NCBI RefSeq assembly: GCF_000250655.1
Contig: NC_016935.1
Span: forward strand, 700,001 to 764,000
Reading direction: 5' to 3'
DNA length: 64,000 nt
DNA from: Paenibacillus mucilaginosus 3016
GTDB lineage: Bacteria > Bacillota > Bacilli > Paenibacillales > NBRC-103111
Positions 9,164-17,651 of this stretch are shown here, one piece after another. The notes beneath the pieces are model-generated. The model was given only the letters and a program-made list of their open reading frames with translations, was not told where the DNA came from and made no database searches. Within the stretch, counting starts at the first letter, position 1. Each line of letters opens with the position of its first letter. The translations under genes were made by a program, and so were the position numbers.

Positions 9164-10923
9164 GCACGGCCCAGCTGCGCAATGTCATCGACATGACCAA
9201 GGTGATTCACTCGCGCTTTGACATCGCGGAGATCATCCAGGTGCTTGTGAATACCCTGGCTGCCGAGATTACCCAGGCGGATCTGGTCAGTTTTTTCGTC
9301 AGGGAGGGACGGGGTTACAGGGGATTCAAATGCAACATCCTCCATGACGTGGTGGTGCAGCAGTATATTGATCCGGAGCTGGACGTCTTCGCCCGGGGGA
9401 TTCTTGACACCCGAAGAACGGATTATATTCCTCATGTGGCCGCCGATGACCGGATCGACAGCACGAAGAAGAAGAACTTCGATATCCAATCGATCCTCGG
9501 CATTCCGCTGATTCTGGATGACGAAGTCTGGGGGATGGCCTTCGCCCATGATTTCGGCCGGCCGATGAATATCACCCGGGAGCAGATTGAACTGGCCGAA
9601 GCCTTCGTCAGCATGGCAGGCGTCGCGATCCGCAATCATTATATGTTCGAGCAGAAGAAGAGATGGATTCAGCAGCAGCAGAATCTCCTCGACCTGTCGG
9701 GCCGGCTTTCCGTATCGACCACCATCGAGCAGGTGGTTAAGGTGTGCGCCGAGGGGATGCTGCAGGAGGACCGGGCTACCAGCCTGTTCGTTCATTTGTA
9801 TGATGAGCCGACGGAGAGCCTGAGGCCCTTGTTCCATGGGACAGGGAGCGGGCAGGAGGCACTGTTCTGGAGAGAGAGCAGCGAGGAGCTGTTCGAGAGA
9901 ATCCCGCGGCTGAGCGAAGTGCCTTATATGGAGCGCTACAATCCCTGGGCGGAAGGGGCTGCACTCCCGCTTCGACAAGGATTCTGTTCCAAGCATGGGG
10001 TAGAGAGCGCCATGCATCTTCCCTTGATCACGAAGGACCGGACGATCGGACTGCTGACTCTGCTTGGGCCGGCCGATACGTCAGGAACGCCCGAGGAGCT
10101 GGAGGTCTGCAAGCTGATCTCCGAGCTGACGGCGGCCGCCCTCTCCAATGTCATGCATACTGCCCAGCTCGACCAAGCGGTCAAGCTGAGCACATCCGAG
10201 CTCGTCCAAGCCAACATGAAGCTCGAAGAGCTGGTCCGTGAGCTGCGCAGCGCAGATGAGATCAAGAACGGCTTCATCTCCTCGCTGTCCCATGAGCTTC
10301 GCACGCCGATTACTTCGATCAAGGGCACCATCGATATTCTGCTGCGCGATATTCTCGGGGAAGTGAACCGGGAACAGAGAGAGCTGCTCCAGATGGCCGC
10401 AGGTTCGGTGACCCATCTGCTTGAACAGATCAATGACCTGCTGGACTTCGCCAAGCTCGGCAGCGGCAGGCTGGATCTGACATGGAGCGAGACGGCATTC
10501 GATGAGGTCGTGAAGGAGGCGGTGACGATGCTCGAGCCCCTCTTCCTAAAGAAAGAGCAGCAGATCCGGGTTATGGGGAGGCCGGGGATCCGGGTGAGGC
10601 TCGACCGGCTGCGCATCCGGCAGGTGCTGATCAACCTGCTGTCGAACGCGAACAAATTCACACCGCATTACGGCCGGATCGAAGTGGTCTACGAAGAGCA
10701 GGACGGGATGCTGAAGGTGGCGGTACGGGATAACGGCATCGGCATTCCTCACTCGAAGCAGCCGTTGATCTTCACCAAATTTTATCAGGTGGATAATGGG
10801 GCGCATGGGACAGGCATCGGGCTGTCCTTCTCGAAGGAGCTGGCCGAGCTCCACGGGGGATGCCTGACGTTCGAAAGCCTGGAGGGTGCAGGCAGCACGT
10901 TCACGCTCACACTGCCCATATAA
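9160..10923 (+). CDS. GAF-GAF sensor histidine kinase
   Basis: Cytoplasmic sensor kinase of 587 residues with no membrane segments. Residues about 10-155 and 175-335 are two GAF domains, which bind small ligands or cofactors. A short coiled coil leads into the HisKA domain with the phosphorylated His378 (SLSHELRTPITSIKG). The catalytic domain follows with N box (LLSNANKF), G1 (DNGIGIP) and G2 (GTGIGLSFS). It is the last gene of the operon and is the likely partner of the intact receiver encoded just upstream. The ligand is unknown. The start is fixed by the 4-bp overlap with the preceding stop. Confidence 0.9.
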   Translation: MSTAQLRNVIDMTKVIHSRFDIAEIIQVLVNTLAAEITQADLVSFFVREGRGYRGFKCNILHDVVVQQYIDPELDVFARGILDTRRTDYIPHVAADDRIDSTKKKNFDIQSILGIPLILDDEVWGMAFAHDFGRPMNITREQIELAEAFVSMAGVAIRNHYMFEQKKRWIQQQQNLLDLSGRLSVSTTIEQVVKVCAEGMLQEDRATSLFVHLYDEPTESLRPLFHGTGSGQEALFWRESSEELFERIPRLSEVPYMERYNPWAEGAALPLRQGFCSKHGVESAMHLPLITKDRTIGLLTLLGPADTSGTPEELEVCKLISELTAAALSNVMHTAQLDQAVKLSTSELVQANMKLEELVRELRSADEIKNGFISSLSHELRTPITSIKGTIDILLRDILGEVNREQRELLQMAAGSVTHLLEQINDLLDFAKLGSGRLDLTWSETAFDEVVKEAVTMLEPLFLKKEQQIRVMGRPGIRVRLDRLRIRQVLINLLSNANKFTPHYGRIEVVYEEQDGMLKVAVRDNGIGIPHSKQPLIFTKFYQVDNGAHGTGIGLSFSKELAELHGGCLTFESLEGAGSTFTLTLPI

Positions 10924-11075
10924 GGATATTTTTTCCTGTTTTTCGACATGGGCTTGCATTATCCTATCCAAACTGCGTATTATTCCGAGGTGCTTCCCTA
11001 TCCATCCGGAATGGATATGATGGAGGTAACAACCATTAGGCTGCCTCCACCCGGAAGGCTTCAGGAGGACTGCAC

Positions 11076-12197
11076 GTGAACAGGCAGGATATTGCTGTAT
11101 CCCGGATTTTTAAAGGAAAATGGGAAAGAGACGAACACCTGTTCCTGGTGGTTACACATGCCAGGGACGTCTATATGACAAATGCAGTGCCCAAAGGCCA
11201 CCAGGCGATCGGAAGACAAGGCTTCGAAACGGCCTTAACTGACGCTTTCTATGAGCATATCCGTTCTTTCGCCCGTACGGCTCATAACCGGAATGTGTAT
11301 GCGCTGTCGGTCTACACCGACGAACGGCATAGCTTCCTGCTGTATCTCAATACCCTGGAAGGGTTCGAACGGACGATCACGGAGAGTCCTTATTATTGCA
11401 GCTATTCTGAAGAACAAAAGCATGATCTGAAGTATTCGCTGGGCGATTTTGCCTTCAGCTATGCCACGTTCCAGGGACCGTTCGCCTCGCAGTATGCGGC
11501 TTATCATGATGCCGTGAAGGCGCTGTCAGCCGCAGGAGGCCCGGATGGCCTGGAACCGTACAAGGGCAGCCCGGACCTGGTGCGCTATGTCTACAAGGCG
11601 GAACTGTTCGAAGGCGGACAGTTCTTGACGGCGCTGCACGTGACGAAGCGGCTGCTGGCCCAGTCGGTATGGCTGCTGCAGACGACGCCCGACTTTGCAG
11701 CCTTCGCGAGCAGCGGCAGCGAGTATATCGATTACAGCGTGGTTATGCGGCAGACGATCGATACGGAACGGTTCTATCGGATATTCCCTGAGATGAAAAG
11801 CTGCGATGAAGCGTTCCAGGCGGCTGTCGAGGAGGCCAAGGGTCTGCCGTACGGCGAACAGGTGACATACTGGTGGCAATGCGTCAGAGAGAACCGGAAC
11901 CGGCAGCCGGACGCATTGCTGACCGCGACGGTTCGAACCGATTACCAGGCGGTGGAGGCGCTGGCCGATGTCGGAGCTCCCATTCTGCCGGCCGTCATGC
12001 AGGCGCTGAGATCCTCGGTACAGCAGGGGGATCAGGAAAAGGCCGCTTTCCTGTGCGAGGTGCTGCTGGAATCAGGCGGTCTGAGCAGGGAGGTCCTCGG
12101 AGAGATGGCGGCGGCTGTCGAATATGCTCCGCCGGGCGATCAGGAGATCCGTTCCCTGCTCACCCGAACCCGGCAGAAGCTGACCGGACGCTTATAG
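11076..12197 (+). CDS. DUF4303-like protein of unknown function
   Basis: A 373-residue soluble protein. The N-terminal half (FETALTDAFYEHIRSFARTA, NVYALSVYTDERH) resembles the DUF4303 family from memory. The C-terminal third is helical and repeats-like (PAVMQALRSSVQQGDQEKAA), perhaps a HEAT-type scaffold. No catalytic motif was recognised. The GTG start has aggagg 8 bp upstream. The gene stands alone with a terminator 18 bp after its stop. Proteins of this family are often found near toxin-immunity loci, but nothing nearby supports that here. Confidence 0.7.
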   Translation: MNRQDIAVSRIFKGKWERDEHLFLVVTHARDVYMTNAVPKGHQAIGRQGFETALTDAFYEHIRSFARTAHNRNVYALSVYTDERHSFLLYLNTLEGFERTITESPYYCSYSEEQKHDLKYSLGDFAFSYATFQGPFASQYAAYHDAVKALSAAGGPDGLEPYKGSPDLVRYVYKAELFEGGQFLTALHVTKRLLAQSVWLLQTTPDFAAFASSGSEYIDYSVVMRQTIDTERFYRIFPEMKSCDEAFQAAVEEAKGLPYGEQVTYWWQCVRENRNRQPDALLTATVRTDYQAVEALADVGAPILPAVMQALRSSVQQGDQEKAAFLCEVLLESGGLSREVLGEMAAAVEYAPPGDQEIRSLLTRTRQKLTGRL

Positions 12198-12214
12198 TTT
12201 GAGGCGCAGACACC

Positions 12215-12252
12215 AAAAGACCATGATGCCGAAGAGGCTCATGGTCTTTTTT
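12215..12252 (+). terminator. Terminator after the DUF4303-like gene
   Basis: The inverted repeat aaaagaccatga/tcatggtctttt ends in a run of seven T. Confidence 0.9.
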
Positions 12253-12336
12253 TGGAGTGCGAGTAAGTATAACCCGCATGAGCTCAGAGCTGCAGGGGCG
12301 AGGAGTGCCGCTGCTTGGCGCACTCTCATGAGAAGG

Positions 12337-12672
12337 TTATCCCGGTGCGCTGCCGGATTCTCCGGGAAGCGGAAGCAATCGAAAGCGGCGCACGTGTTCC
12401 GTCAGCCCTTCCTTCATAAGAATCTGCCGCTGTCTGGGGCCGATCAGATCGAAGTGGGGATACGGAGGGCGGTGATGAATATAACGCGGGTCCAGGTCAT
12501 GAGAGAGGCACCAGGCGGCAAGGCGGTCCAGATCGCTGCATCCGACCTTGGTCACGGTGGTAATGCCGGGAAAGCGCGGGTCCAGCCAATAGTGGGTCAA
12601 ATAGGCGATATCGCCCCGCGAGACGGTTTTTTTCCACTCGGTAAGCTCAGCTCGGGTGATCCCGAAAGCCAT
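12337..12672 (-). CDS. yneQ: YneQ-like conserved Bacillales protein
   Basis: An 111-residue protein starting MAFGITRAELTEWKKTVSRG with GDIAYLTHYWLDPRFPG, TTVTKVGCSDLDRLA and HHRPPYPHFDLIG. This matches my memory of the short B. subtilis YneQ family, whose function is unknown. The long open frame could start at 12762, but the ATG at 12672 has aaggagg 9 bp upstream and aligns with the family start. It is a single gene on the minus strand, convergent with the DUF4303-like gene. Confidence 0.8.
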   Translation of the reverse strand: MAFGITRAELTEWKKTVSRGDIAYLTHYWLDPRFPGITTVTKVGCSDLDRLAAWCLSHDLDPRYIHHRPPYPHFDLIGPRQRQILMKEGLTEHVRRFRLLPLPGESGSAPG

Positions 12673-12838
12673 AGGGCCATGCCTCCTTCTGCGGACTCCT
12701 GTTGTTGGATTCATTATAGCAGGAGCGGAAGGTGAATTCACGCACCCCGGCAAGAGGGGCACCGGTTGAGAAGCAGAGAGGGCGCCTCACCAAAAAGCTA
12801 GGATTCTTTCCATGGCCGCCGCGAAGGAGTCACGATAT

Positions 12839-12852
12839 TGATAACGCTTACG
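12839..12852 (-). promoter_or_regulatory. cre-like box upstream of the GH4 gene
   Basis: Read on the minus strand, CGTAAGCGTTATCA matches the CcpA-binding consensus TGWAANCGNTNWCA at all but the first base. It lies 76 bp upstream of the GH4 start codon and just before a TACAAT -10-like box (12865-12870), a position suited to carbon-catabolite repression. Confidence 0.5.
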
Positions 12853-12927
12853 CATTTCCGCTGATACAATGAAGGACAGACGGACCCATTGTGGATGCCG
12901 GGTCCATATCGTGAAGGGGGAAATCGT

Positions 12928-14433
12928 ATGAGCTTCAAAATTGCTTTTATCGGTGCCGGCAGTGTCGGATTTACTCGGGGGCTGCTGCGTGATCTGCTGT
13001 CCGTGCCGGAGTTCCATGAGGTGGAGATCGCTTTTATGGATACGAGTGAACGGAACCTGGAGATGGTCCGCCAGCTCTGTCAGCGGGATATTCTGGAGAA
13101 CGGGCTTCAAATCCAAATCCAGGCGACTACAGACCGCAGGGAAGCGCTGAGGGATGCCAAGTATGTGCTGTGCACGATCCGGGTCGGCGGGCTGGAGGCG
13201 TTCGCGACGGATGTGGACATCCCGCTGAGGTACGGGATCGACCAGTGCGTCGGGGACACGCTCTGTGCGGGCGGCATTATGTACGGTCAGCGGGGCATTG
13301 CCGAGATGCTGAAGATCTGCAAGGACATCCGGGAGGTGGCGCGGGAGGACGTGCTGCTGCTCAACTATGCCAACCCGATGGCCATGCTGACCTGGGCCTG
13401 CAATGCGTACGGCGGCGTGCGGACCGTCGGTCTGTGCCATGGCGTGCAGAATGGACACCGGCAGATTGCGGAGGCCTTCGGGCTGGAGAAGGAAGAGGTC
13501 GATATCATCTGCGCGGGCATCAACCACCAAACCTGGTATGTGCAGATCCGCCATAACGGAGAAGATCTTACCGGCCGGCTGCTGGAGGCCTTCGAGGCGC
13601 ATCCGGAATTCAACCGAACGGAGAAGGTGCGCATCGATATGCTGAGGCGCTTCGGTTATTACAGCACGGAATCGAACGGCCACCTCAGCGAGTACGTGCC
13701 GTGGTACCGCAAGCGTCCGGAGGAGATCGGGGAGTGGATCGACCTCGGCTCCTGGATCAACGGGGAGACCGGCGGTTATCTTCGCGTCTGCACGGAAGGG
13801 CGGCGCTGGTTCGAGACGGACTTCCCGAACTGGCTGAAAGAGCCCGCACTGGAATATACGCCGGAGAAGCGCGGGGAGGAGCACGGTTCTTATATCATCG
13901 AGGGCCTCGAGACCGGCCGGGTCTACCGGGGGCACTTCAACGTAGTCAACCGGGGCGTAATCTCCAATCTGCCGGACGATGCCGTCATCGAAGCGCCGGG
14001 CTATGTCGACCGCAGCGGCATCTCGATGGCGCATGTCGGAAGCTTGCCGCTGGGGCCGGCCGCCGTATGCAATGCAAGCATCTCCGTTCAGCGGCTTGCT
14101 GTGGAAGCGGCGGTCCACGGGGATGATCAGCTGCTGCGGCAGGCGATGCTGCTGGACCCCCTCGTGGGGGCGGTCTGCAACCCGCGGGAAGTGTGGCAGA
14201 TGACCGACGAGCTGCTGGTCGCCCAGGAGGCGTGGCTGCCGCAGTACGGCGCAGCGATCGCCGAGGCCAAAGCGCGGCTCGCCGAGGGACTGAAGGTGCC
14301 CGTACGCGACTACCGCGGAGCGGCCCGCCTCCACGTGAAGACCGTGGAGGAGATGGAAGCGAACCGCGAGCAGGCCAGCCGGAATGCGGGAGAGTCCGAC
14401 AAGGGCAAGGAGCGGGCGGCAGCGGCGCAGTAA
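12928..14433 (+). CDS. GH4-family NAD-dependent glycosidase (alpha-galactosidase/uronidase type)
   Basis: GH4 enzymes hydrolyse glycosides through an NAD- and metal-dependent redox mechanism in the cytoplasm. The 501-residue protein starts with a Rossmann fold (KIAFIGAGSVGFTRGLL) and carries the family motifs NYANPMAMLTWA, CHGVQNGH and CAGINHQTWYV. The CHG-type active-site motif, as I recall, points to the uronidase side of the family rather than the CHSV galactosidases or CHEV glucosidases; this is not certain. The ATG at 12928 follows gtgaaggggg. No transporter is next to it. Its 3' end overlaps an antisense reading frame from the GNAT gene. Confidence 0.85.
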   Translation: MSFKIAFIGAGSVGFTRGLLRDLLSVPEFHEVEIAFMDTSERNLEMVRQLCQRDILENGLQIQIQATTDRREALRDAKYVLCTIRVGGLEAFATDVDIPLRYGIDQCVGDTLCAGGIMYGQRGIAEMLKICKDIREVAREDVLLLNYANPMAMLTWACNAYGGVRTVGLCHGVQNGHRQIAEAFGLEKEEVDIICAGINHQTWYVQIRHNGEDLTGRLLEAFEAHPEFNRTEKVRIDMLRRFGYYSTESNGHLSEYVPWYRKRPEEIGEWIDLGSWINGETGGYLRVCTEGRRWFETDFPNWLKEPALEYTPEKRGEEHGSYIIEGLETGRVYRGHFNVVNRGVISNLPDDAVIEAPGYVDRSGISMAHVGSLPLGPAAVCNASISVQRLAVEAAVHGDDQLLRQAMLLDPLVGAVCNPREVWQMTDELLVAQEAWLPQYGAAIAEAKARLAEGLKVPVRDYRGAARLHVKTVEEMEANREQASRNAGESDKGKERAAAAQ

Positions 14434-15211
14434 GGGGCGGCGGGCTGGCGGGCGAAGCCGTCTTGGCGCTCAAGCGCCAGGATGCGCAGCAGCCGGGCCA
14501 GCAGCAGTCAGCCAGCAGCAGGAGACGGTGGCGGCCGGATACAAACCAAAAGAGCAGGAAATCCGATGTCTTCGGATTCCTGCTCTTTTGGTTTTGCAGG
14601 GCAGCGGCTGCCCAAGCGCCCTGGGCTTCTCCCGGGACAGCGCACGCCTTAGGCTGGGCCGCCCGCTTCGGCAACGGCCACTCCGTGGCGAGCATGCTGT
14701 AGACGGCGAGGTCGATATACACGCCGTACAGCCGCTGGGCGCCCCGGGCCACGCCCTCCAGCGTGAAGCCAAGCCGCTCAGGGACGGCCCGGCTGCGCCG
14801 GTTGTCGACACCGGCGCGGATCTCGATCCGGTGCAGGCCGAGGCTGCGGAAGGCATAATCGACCATCCCGCGGCAGGCGCGCGTCATAATGCCGCGGCCC
14901 TGGTGGGATTCCGCCAGCCAGTAGCCGATCGCCGCCGACCGGTTCAGCGGACTCAGCCCGTGATGGTCGATCACGCCGCACAGGCTCCCGTCCGCGAGGA
15001 TCCCGGCCGTAATGCCTTCGCCCCGGGCCCACCGCTGGCGGGCATGTTCGATGAAGGCGCGGGTGTCTTCCACGGTCTGGGTGCCGTCGATCCAAGGCAT
15101 CCACTGCCGCAGGCAGCGCCGGTTGGCGTCTGTAAGCAGGAACAGTTCCTCGGCGTCTCCGGTCTCGAGAACTTTGAGCTCCACTTCGCGGTCAATCCGG
15201 TAGTTGAACAT
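13985..15211 (-). CDS. GNAT N-acetyltransferase (RimL/YdaF type) with an unusual run-on C terminus
   Basis: Residues 1-180 form a complete RimJ/RimL-type acetyltransferase (ELKVLETGDAEELFLLTDAN, IGYWLAESHQGRGIMTRACR with the acetyl-CoA loop, RIEIRAGVDNRRSRAVPERL), predicted to acetylate protein N-termini or small amines. Family members end near residue 180, at MLATEWPLPK. Here the frame stays open for 408 codons, through a strong hairpin at 14543-14595 and 449 bp into the antisense of GH4. A TAA at 14649-14651 lies one base out of frame, so a single indel could have removed the natural stop. The tail is probably not functional protein. The ATG at 15211 has aaggagg upstream. It lies 100 bp after msrAB on the same strand. 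Confidence 0.7.
   Translation of the reverse strand: MFNYRIDREVELKVLETGDAEELFLLTDANRRCLRQWMPWIDGTQTVEDTRAFIEHARQRWARGEGITAGILADGSLCGVIDHHGLSPLNRSAAIGYWLAESHQGRGIMTRACRGMVDYAFRSLGLHRIEIRAGVDNRRSRAVPERLGFTLEGVARGAQRLYGVYIDLAVYSMLATEWPLPKRAAQPKACAVPGEAQGAWAAAALQNQKSRNPKTSDFLLFWFVSGRHRLLLLADCCWPGCCASWRLSAKTASPASPPPLTAPLPPAPCPCRTLPHSGWPARGSLPSPPRSSRGGGPLRGSRVRAPSVPRRAALWPRRSLRRTAAATPPGRPAARRSSATLPAGCRPPPRGGPAASPAAAADHPRGPPLPQQAAERRCLHCIRRPAPAASFRHAPSRCRCGRHSPALR
14543..14597. terminator. Bidirectional terminator between GH4 and the GNAT gene
   Basis: A long near-perfect inverted repeat (ccaaaagagcagga/tcctgctcttttgg, inner atccgatg/cttcggat) flanked by T-rich sequence on both strands. It lies between two converging genes and inside the run-on GNAT frame. 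Confidence 0.8.
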
Positions 15212-15311
15212 GCGTCAGACCTCCTTGGATGATCTCCGGCCGGCTTCAACCGGTTCAGCAGGATACCTATTCGGGCCTCCGCAGGCGCTATAGCAGCCGT
15301 TCCACGGTTCC

Positions 15312-16274
15312 TTATTCGAAGAGGGAGAGGTAGGCGCCGTAGCCTTCCTTCTCGAGATCCTCCTTCGGGATGAACCGCAGGGCGGCAGAGTTGATGCAGT
15401 AGCGCAGTCCCCCGGTTTCGCGGGGGCCGTCGTTGAACACATGCCCGAGATGGGCATCGGCCTTGGAGCTGCGTACTTCCGTCCGTACCATGAAGTGGCT
15501 GTAGTCCGCTTTCTCCGTCACGCCTGCCGCGCGGACAGGGCGGGTGAAGCTTGGCCAGCCGCAGCCGGAGTCGAACTTGTCTCGCGAGCTGAAGAGAGGC
15601 TCCCCGGAGACGATATCGACGTAGAGGCCCTCGCCCTTGTGGTTCCAGAACTCATTCTGGAACGGAGGCTCGGTGCCGTTCTCCTGCGTGACCTTCCACT
15701 GGATCGGCGTCAGCCGCTGGCGCAGGGCTTCCTTGTCTTCTTCCGTGTTCCAATGATTGCGGATGAAATCGACGCGGCCCGACGCCTTGCTGTAGGCGTT
15801 GTAGCGCTGCGGATTGGTTTTATAGAAACCCTGATGATACTCCTCGGCCGGATAGAACACGGAGGCGGGCAGAATCGGCGTAACAATCGGGGCGTCGAAC
15901 CTTCCGCTGGCATCCAGGCGGGCCTTGGACGCTTCGGCGATCTGGCGCTGCTCCTCCGAATGATAGAAGATGGCCGTCTGGTAAGAGGTGCCGCGGTCAG
16001 CGAACTGGCCGCTCGGATCGGTCGGATCGATCTGCTGCCAGAAGATCTCGACCAGCTCTTCATAAGGAAAGACCTCCGGTTCGAACGTGATCTGTACCGC
16101 TTCCAGATGACCTGTCGTTTCGGAGCAGACCTCCTGGTAGGTCGGATTCTCCTTATGCCCGCCGGTATAACCGGAGATGACGCTGTGAATGCCGGGCTGT
16201 TCATCGAACGGCTTGACCATGCACCAGAAGCAGCCTCCGGCAAAGGTAGCAAGTTCGGTACGTTTATCCGTCAT
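15312..16274 (-). CDS. msrAB: Fused peptide methionine sulfoxide reductase MsrA-MsrB
   Basis: The bifunctional enzyme reduces both epimers of methionine sulfoxide. Residues 8-165 are MsrA with the catalytic motif GGCFWC (Cys15, with Cys18 close by) and [21 protein letters not shown]. Residues about 180-315 are MsrB with [20 protein letters not shown] and the catalytic [11 protein letters not shown]. 320 residues is the normal length of the fusion. The minus-strand ATG at 16274 follows a tgaggtgat-type site. The GNAT gene follows 100 bp downstream. MsrB does not show the CxxC pairs of the zinc-binding forms. Confidence 0.95.
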   Translation of the reverse strand: MTDKRTELATFAGGCFWCMVKPFDEQPGIHSVISGYTGGHKENPTYQEVCSETTGHLEAVQITFEPEVFPYEELVEIFWQQIDPTDPSGQFADRGTSYQTAIFYHSEEQRQIAEASKARLDASGRFDAPIVTPILPASVFYPAEEYHQGFYKTNPQRYNAYSKASGRVDFIRNHWNTEEDKEALRQRLTPIQWKVTQENGTEPPFQNEFWNHKGEGLYVDIVSGEPLFSSRDKFDSGCGWPSFTRPVRAAGVTEKADYSHFMVRTEVRSSKADAHLGHVFNDGPRETGGLRYCINSAALRFIPKEDLEKEGYGAYLSLFE

Positions 16275-16447
16275 GGGATCACCTCATGGATTAGAAATTA
16301 GAGGGGGAAGGAGGAAAAAGGAATCCGCCTGGCCGCCCTGTTCTTCCATTATAACGCAGGAAAGGAGGGGAACCCAAACCTTCGGGCGGCCGGCGGGTCC
16401 GTCCACCGTGTAAAGAAGCGGGCATGCGCAGCTGCCCCGCCTTAACT

Positions 16448-16780
16448 CTATTTGGAGCAGGGCACCCCGTTGATGTAATAGCTCTCCTCCCGGTAGGCCG
16501 TGAACACCGTCTCCACTTCGGGGTAGCCGAGCGAGAGAATATGGCGGGTGACGGTCTGGGCGAAGCGGTCACGTACGTCCGTTCCCCGCTCGAACCAGCC
16601 TACCTCAACAAAGGGAAAGGAGGGGACGATCTCTCCGCCGGCGACGGCTGTCGTTTGCATGCATTCGAGCGTGAAGTTGTCCGTTCCGCAGTCGCAGAGG
16701 GCGGCGAGTTCTTCAAGGAGCGGGATGCTGACGGTGCGCAGGCGTTCGGCGGGAACGCCGCGGAACAGCAGATGGGGCAT
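16448..16780 (-). CDS. DUF1904 family protein
   Basis: A 110-residue soluble protein (MPHLLFRGVPAERLRTVSIP ... EVGWFERGTDVRDRFAQTVT) with a tautomerase-like layout. It matches my memory of DUF1904, whose members resemble 4-oxalocrotonate tautomerase but lack a shown function. The start at 16780 has aggagg 8 bp upstream; the frame continues further upstream without a site. It lies between two unrelated minus-strand genes. Confidence 0.75.
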   Translation of the reverse strand: MPHLLFRGVPAERLRTVSIPLLEELAALCDCGTDNFTLECMQTTAVAGGEIVPSFPFVEVGWFERGTDVRDRFAQTVTRHILSLGYPEVETVFTAYREESYYINGVPCSK

Positions 16781-16909
16781 GATAAGTTCCTCCTGTTCAG
16801 GAATAGGTACGGACGAAGCCGTTCTTTTTACAATCGGGGATGAGCGGTCCGAAGGCCGCATTCCGGCCGGAAGCAGGTCAAGCGGCCGCCGGGTTTTGCA
16901 CAGACGCGC

Positions 16910-17383
16910 TTAAGGTGCGGGAAGCAGTTCTTTTTCCATACACACACTGCTGGGGCAGTCCACATACTCCCCGAAACGGTCGATATGCTTGTAGCCGCAC
17001 TTGATGTACAGCGCAATGGCCTCGGGCTGCTCCCACCCGGTCTCCAGCCGGATGAAGCGGAAGCCGCCCCTTCTCGCATGATCTTCGAGGGTACCGATCA
17101 TCCGTGATGCAATACCCCGGTTGCGGTAAGCAGGGTCCACATAGAAACGCTTCAGTTCCGTGCATTCGGCATCCAGGGGACGGACCGCACCGCATCCGGC
17201 AGGCGTGCCGTCCATATAAGCGACGACAAAGGTGGCCTGCGCGACACCCGGATCGTTGAAGTCGATCACGTGAACCTGATCGCTCGGGTAACGGCTCAGC
17301 AGGTCCTCGTCCAGGCGGGCAATCAGGCCGTGCAGTACGGCATCGGTATGGCTGACTTGCTTAATCTCCAATAAAGCTTCCAC
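16910..17383 (-). CDS. GNAT family N-acetyltransferase
   Basis: A 157-residue GNAT protein. The acetyl-CoA-binding motif A reads LKRFYVDPAYRNRGIASRMI, followed by RLETGWEQPEAIALYIKCGY, the usual motif B. Such proteins acetylate small amines or antibiotics, and the substrate cannot be told from sequence. The ATG at 17383 follows aaggagtg. It is divergent from the GGDEF-EAL gene. Confidence 0.88.
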   Translation of the reverse strand: MEALLEIKQVSHTDAVLHGLIARLDEDLLSRYPSDQVHVIDFNDPGVAQATFVVAYMDGTPAGCGAVRPLDAECTELKRFYVDPAYRNRGIASRMIGTLEDHARRGGFRFIRLETGWEQPEAIALYIKCGYKHIDRFGEYVDCPSSVCMEKELLPAP

Positions 17384-17417
17384 GGGTTCTTCACTCCTTA
17401 GACGCTAAACTTGATCA

Positions 17418-17446
17418 TTGACAGGATGGAAAGGGGGCTACATATT
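17418..17446 (+). promoter_or_regulatory. Probable promoter of the GGDEF-EAL gene
   Basis: TTGACA (17418-17423) and CATATT (17441-17446) are spaced by 17 bases. This leaves an untranslated leader of about 200 bases before the start at 17652, in which I see no recognisable c-di-GMP riboswitch. Confidence 0.5.
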
Positions 17447-17651
17447 TCCAGCGTATGAAGGCTACCCTATACCAAGGTGGATTGTGCCTGCGGGTGCCGG
17501 GGGAGTGCAGCGGTTTGCGGACCGTGTTACCGAAAGAGCCGTCCGGTCAAAGATCGAGAGGAAGGATTCTTGGCCCGCAGGCAACCCGCCGATCCGGCCG
17601 GAGCCGCCCTACCATCCGCAGTTATGCAGGAAAGTGAGGCACGGGGTGCTG

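Noticed and set aside
12199..12735. 178-residue plus-strand ORF
   Set aside because: It is antisense to the YneQ-like gene, starts inside a terminator and has no family features.
12787..14334. 515-residue minus-strand ORF
   Set aside because: It is the antisense shadow of the GH4 gene, produced by high GC and codon bias; composition is typical of such shadows.
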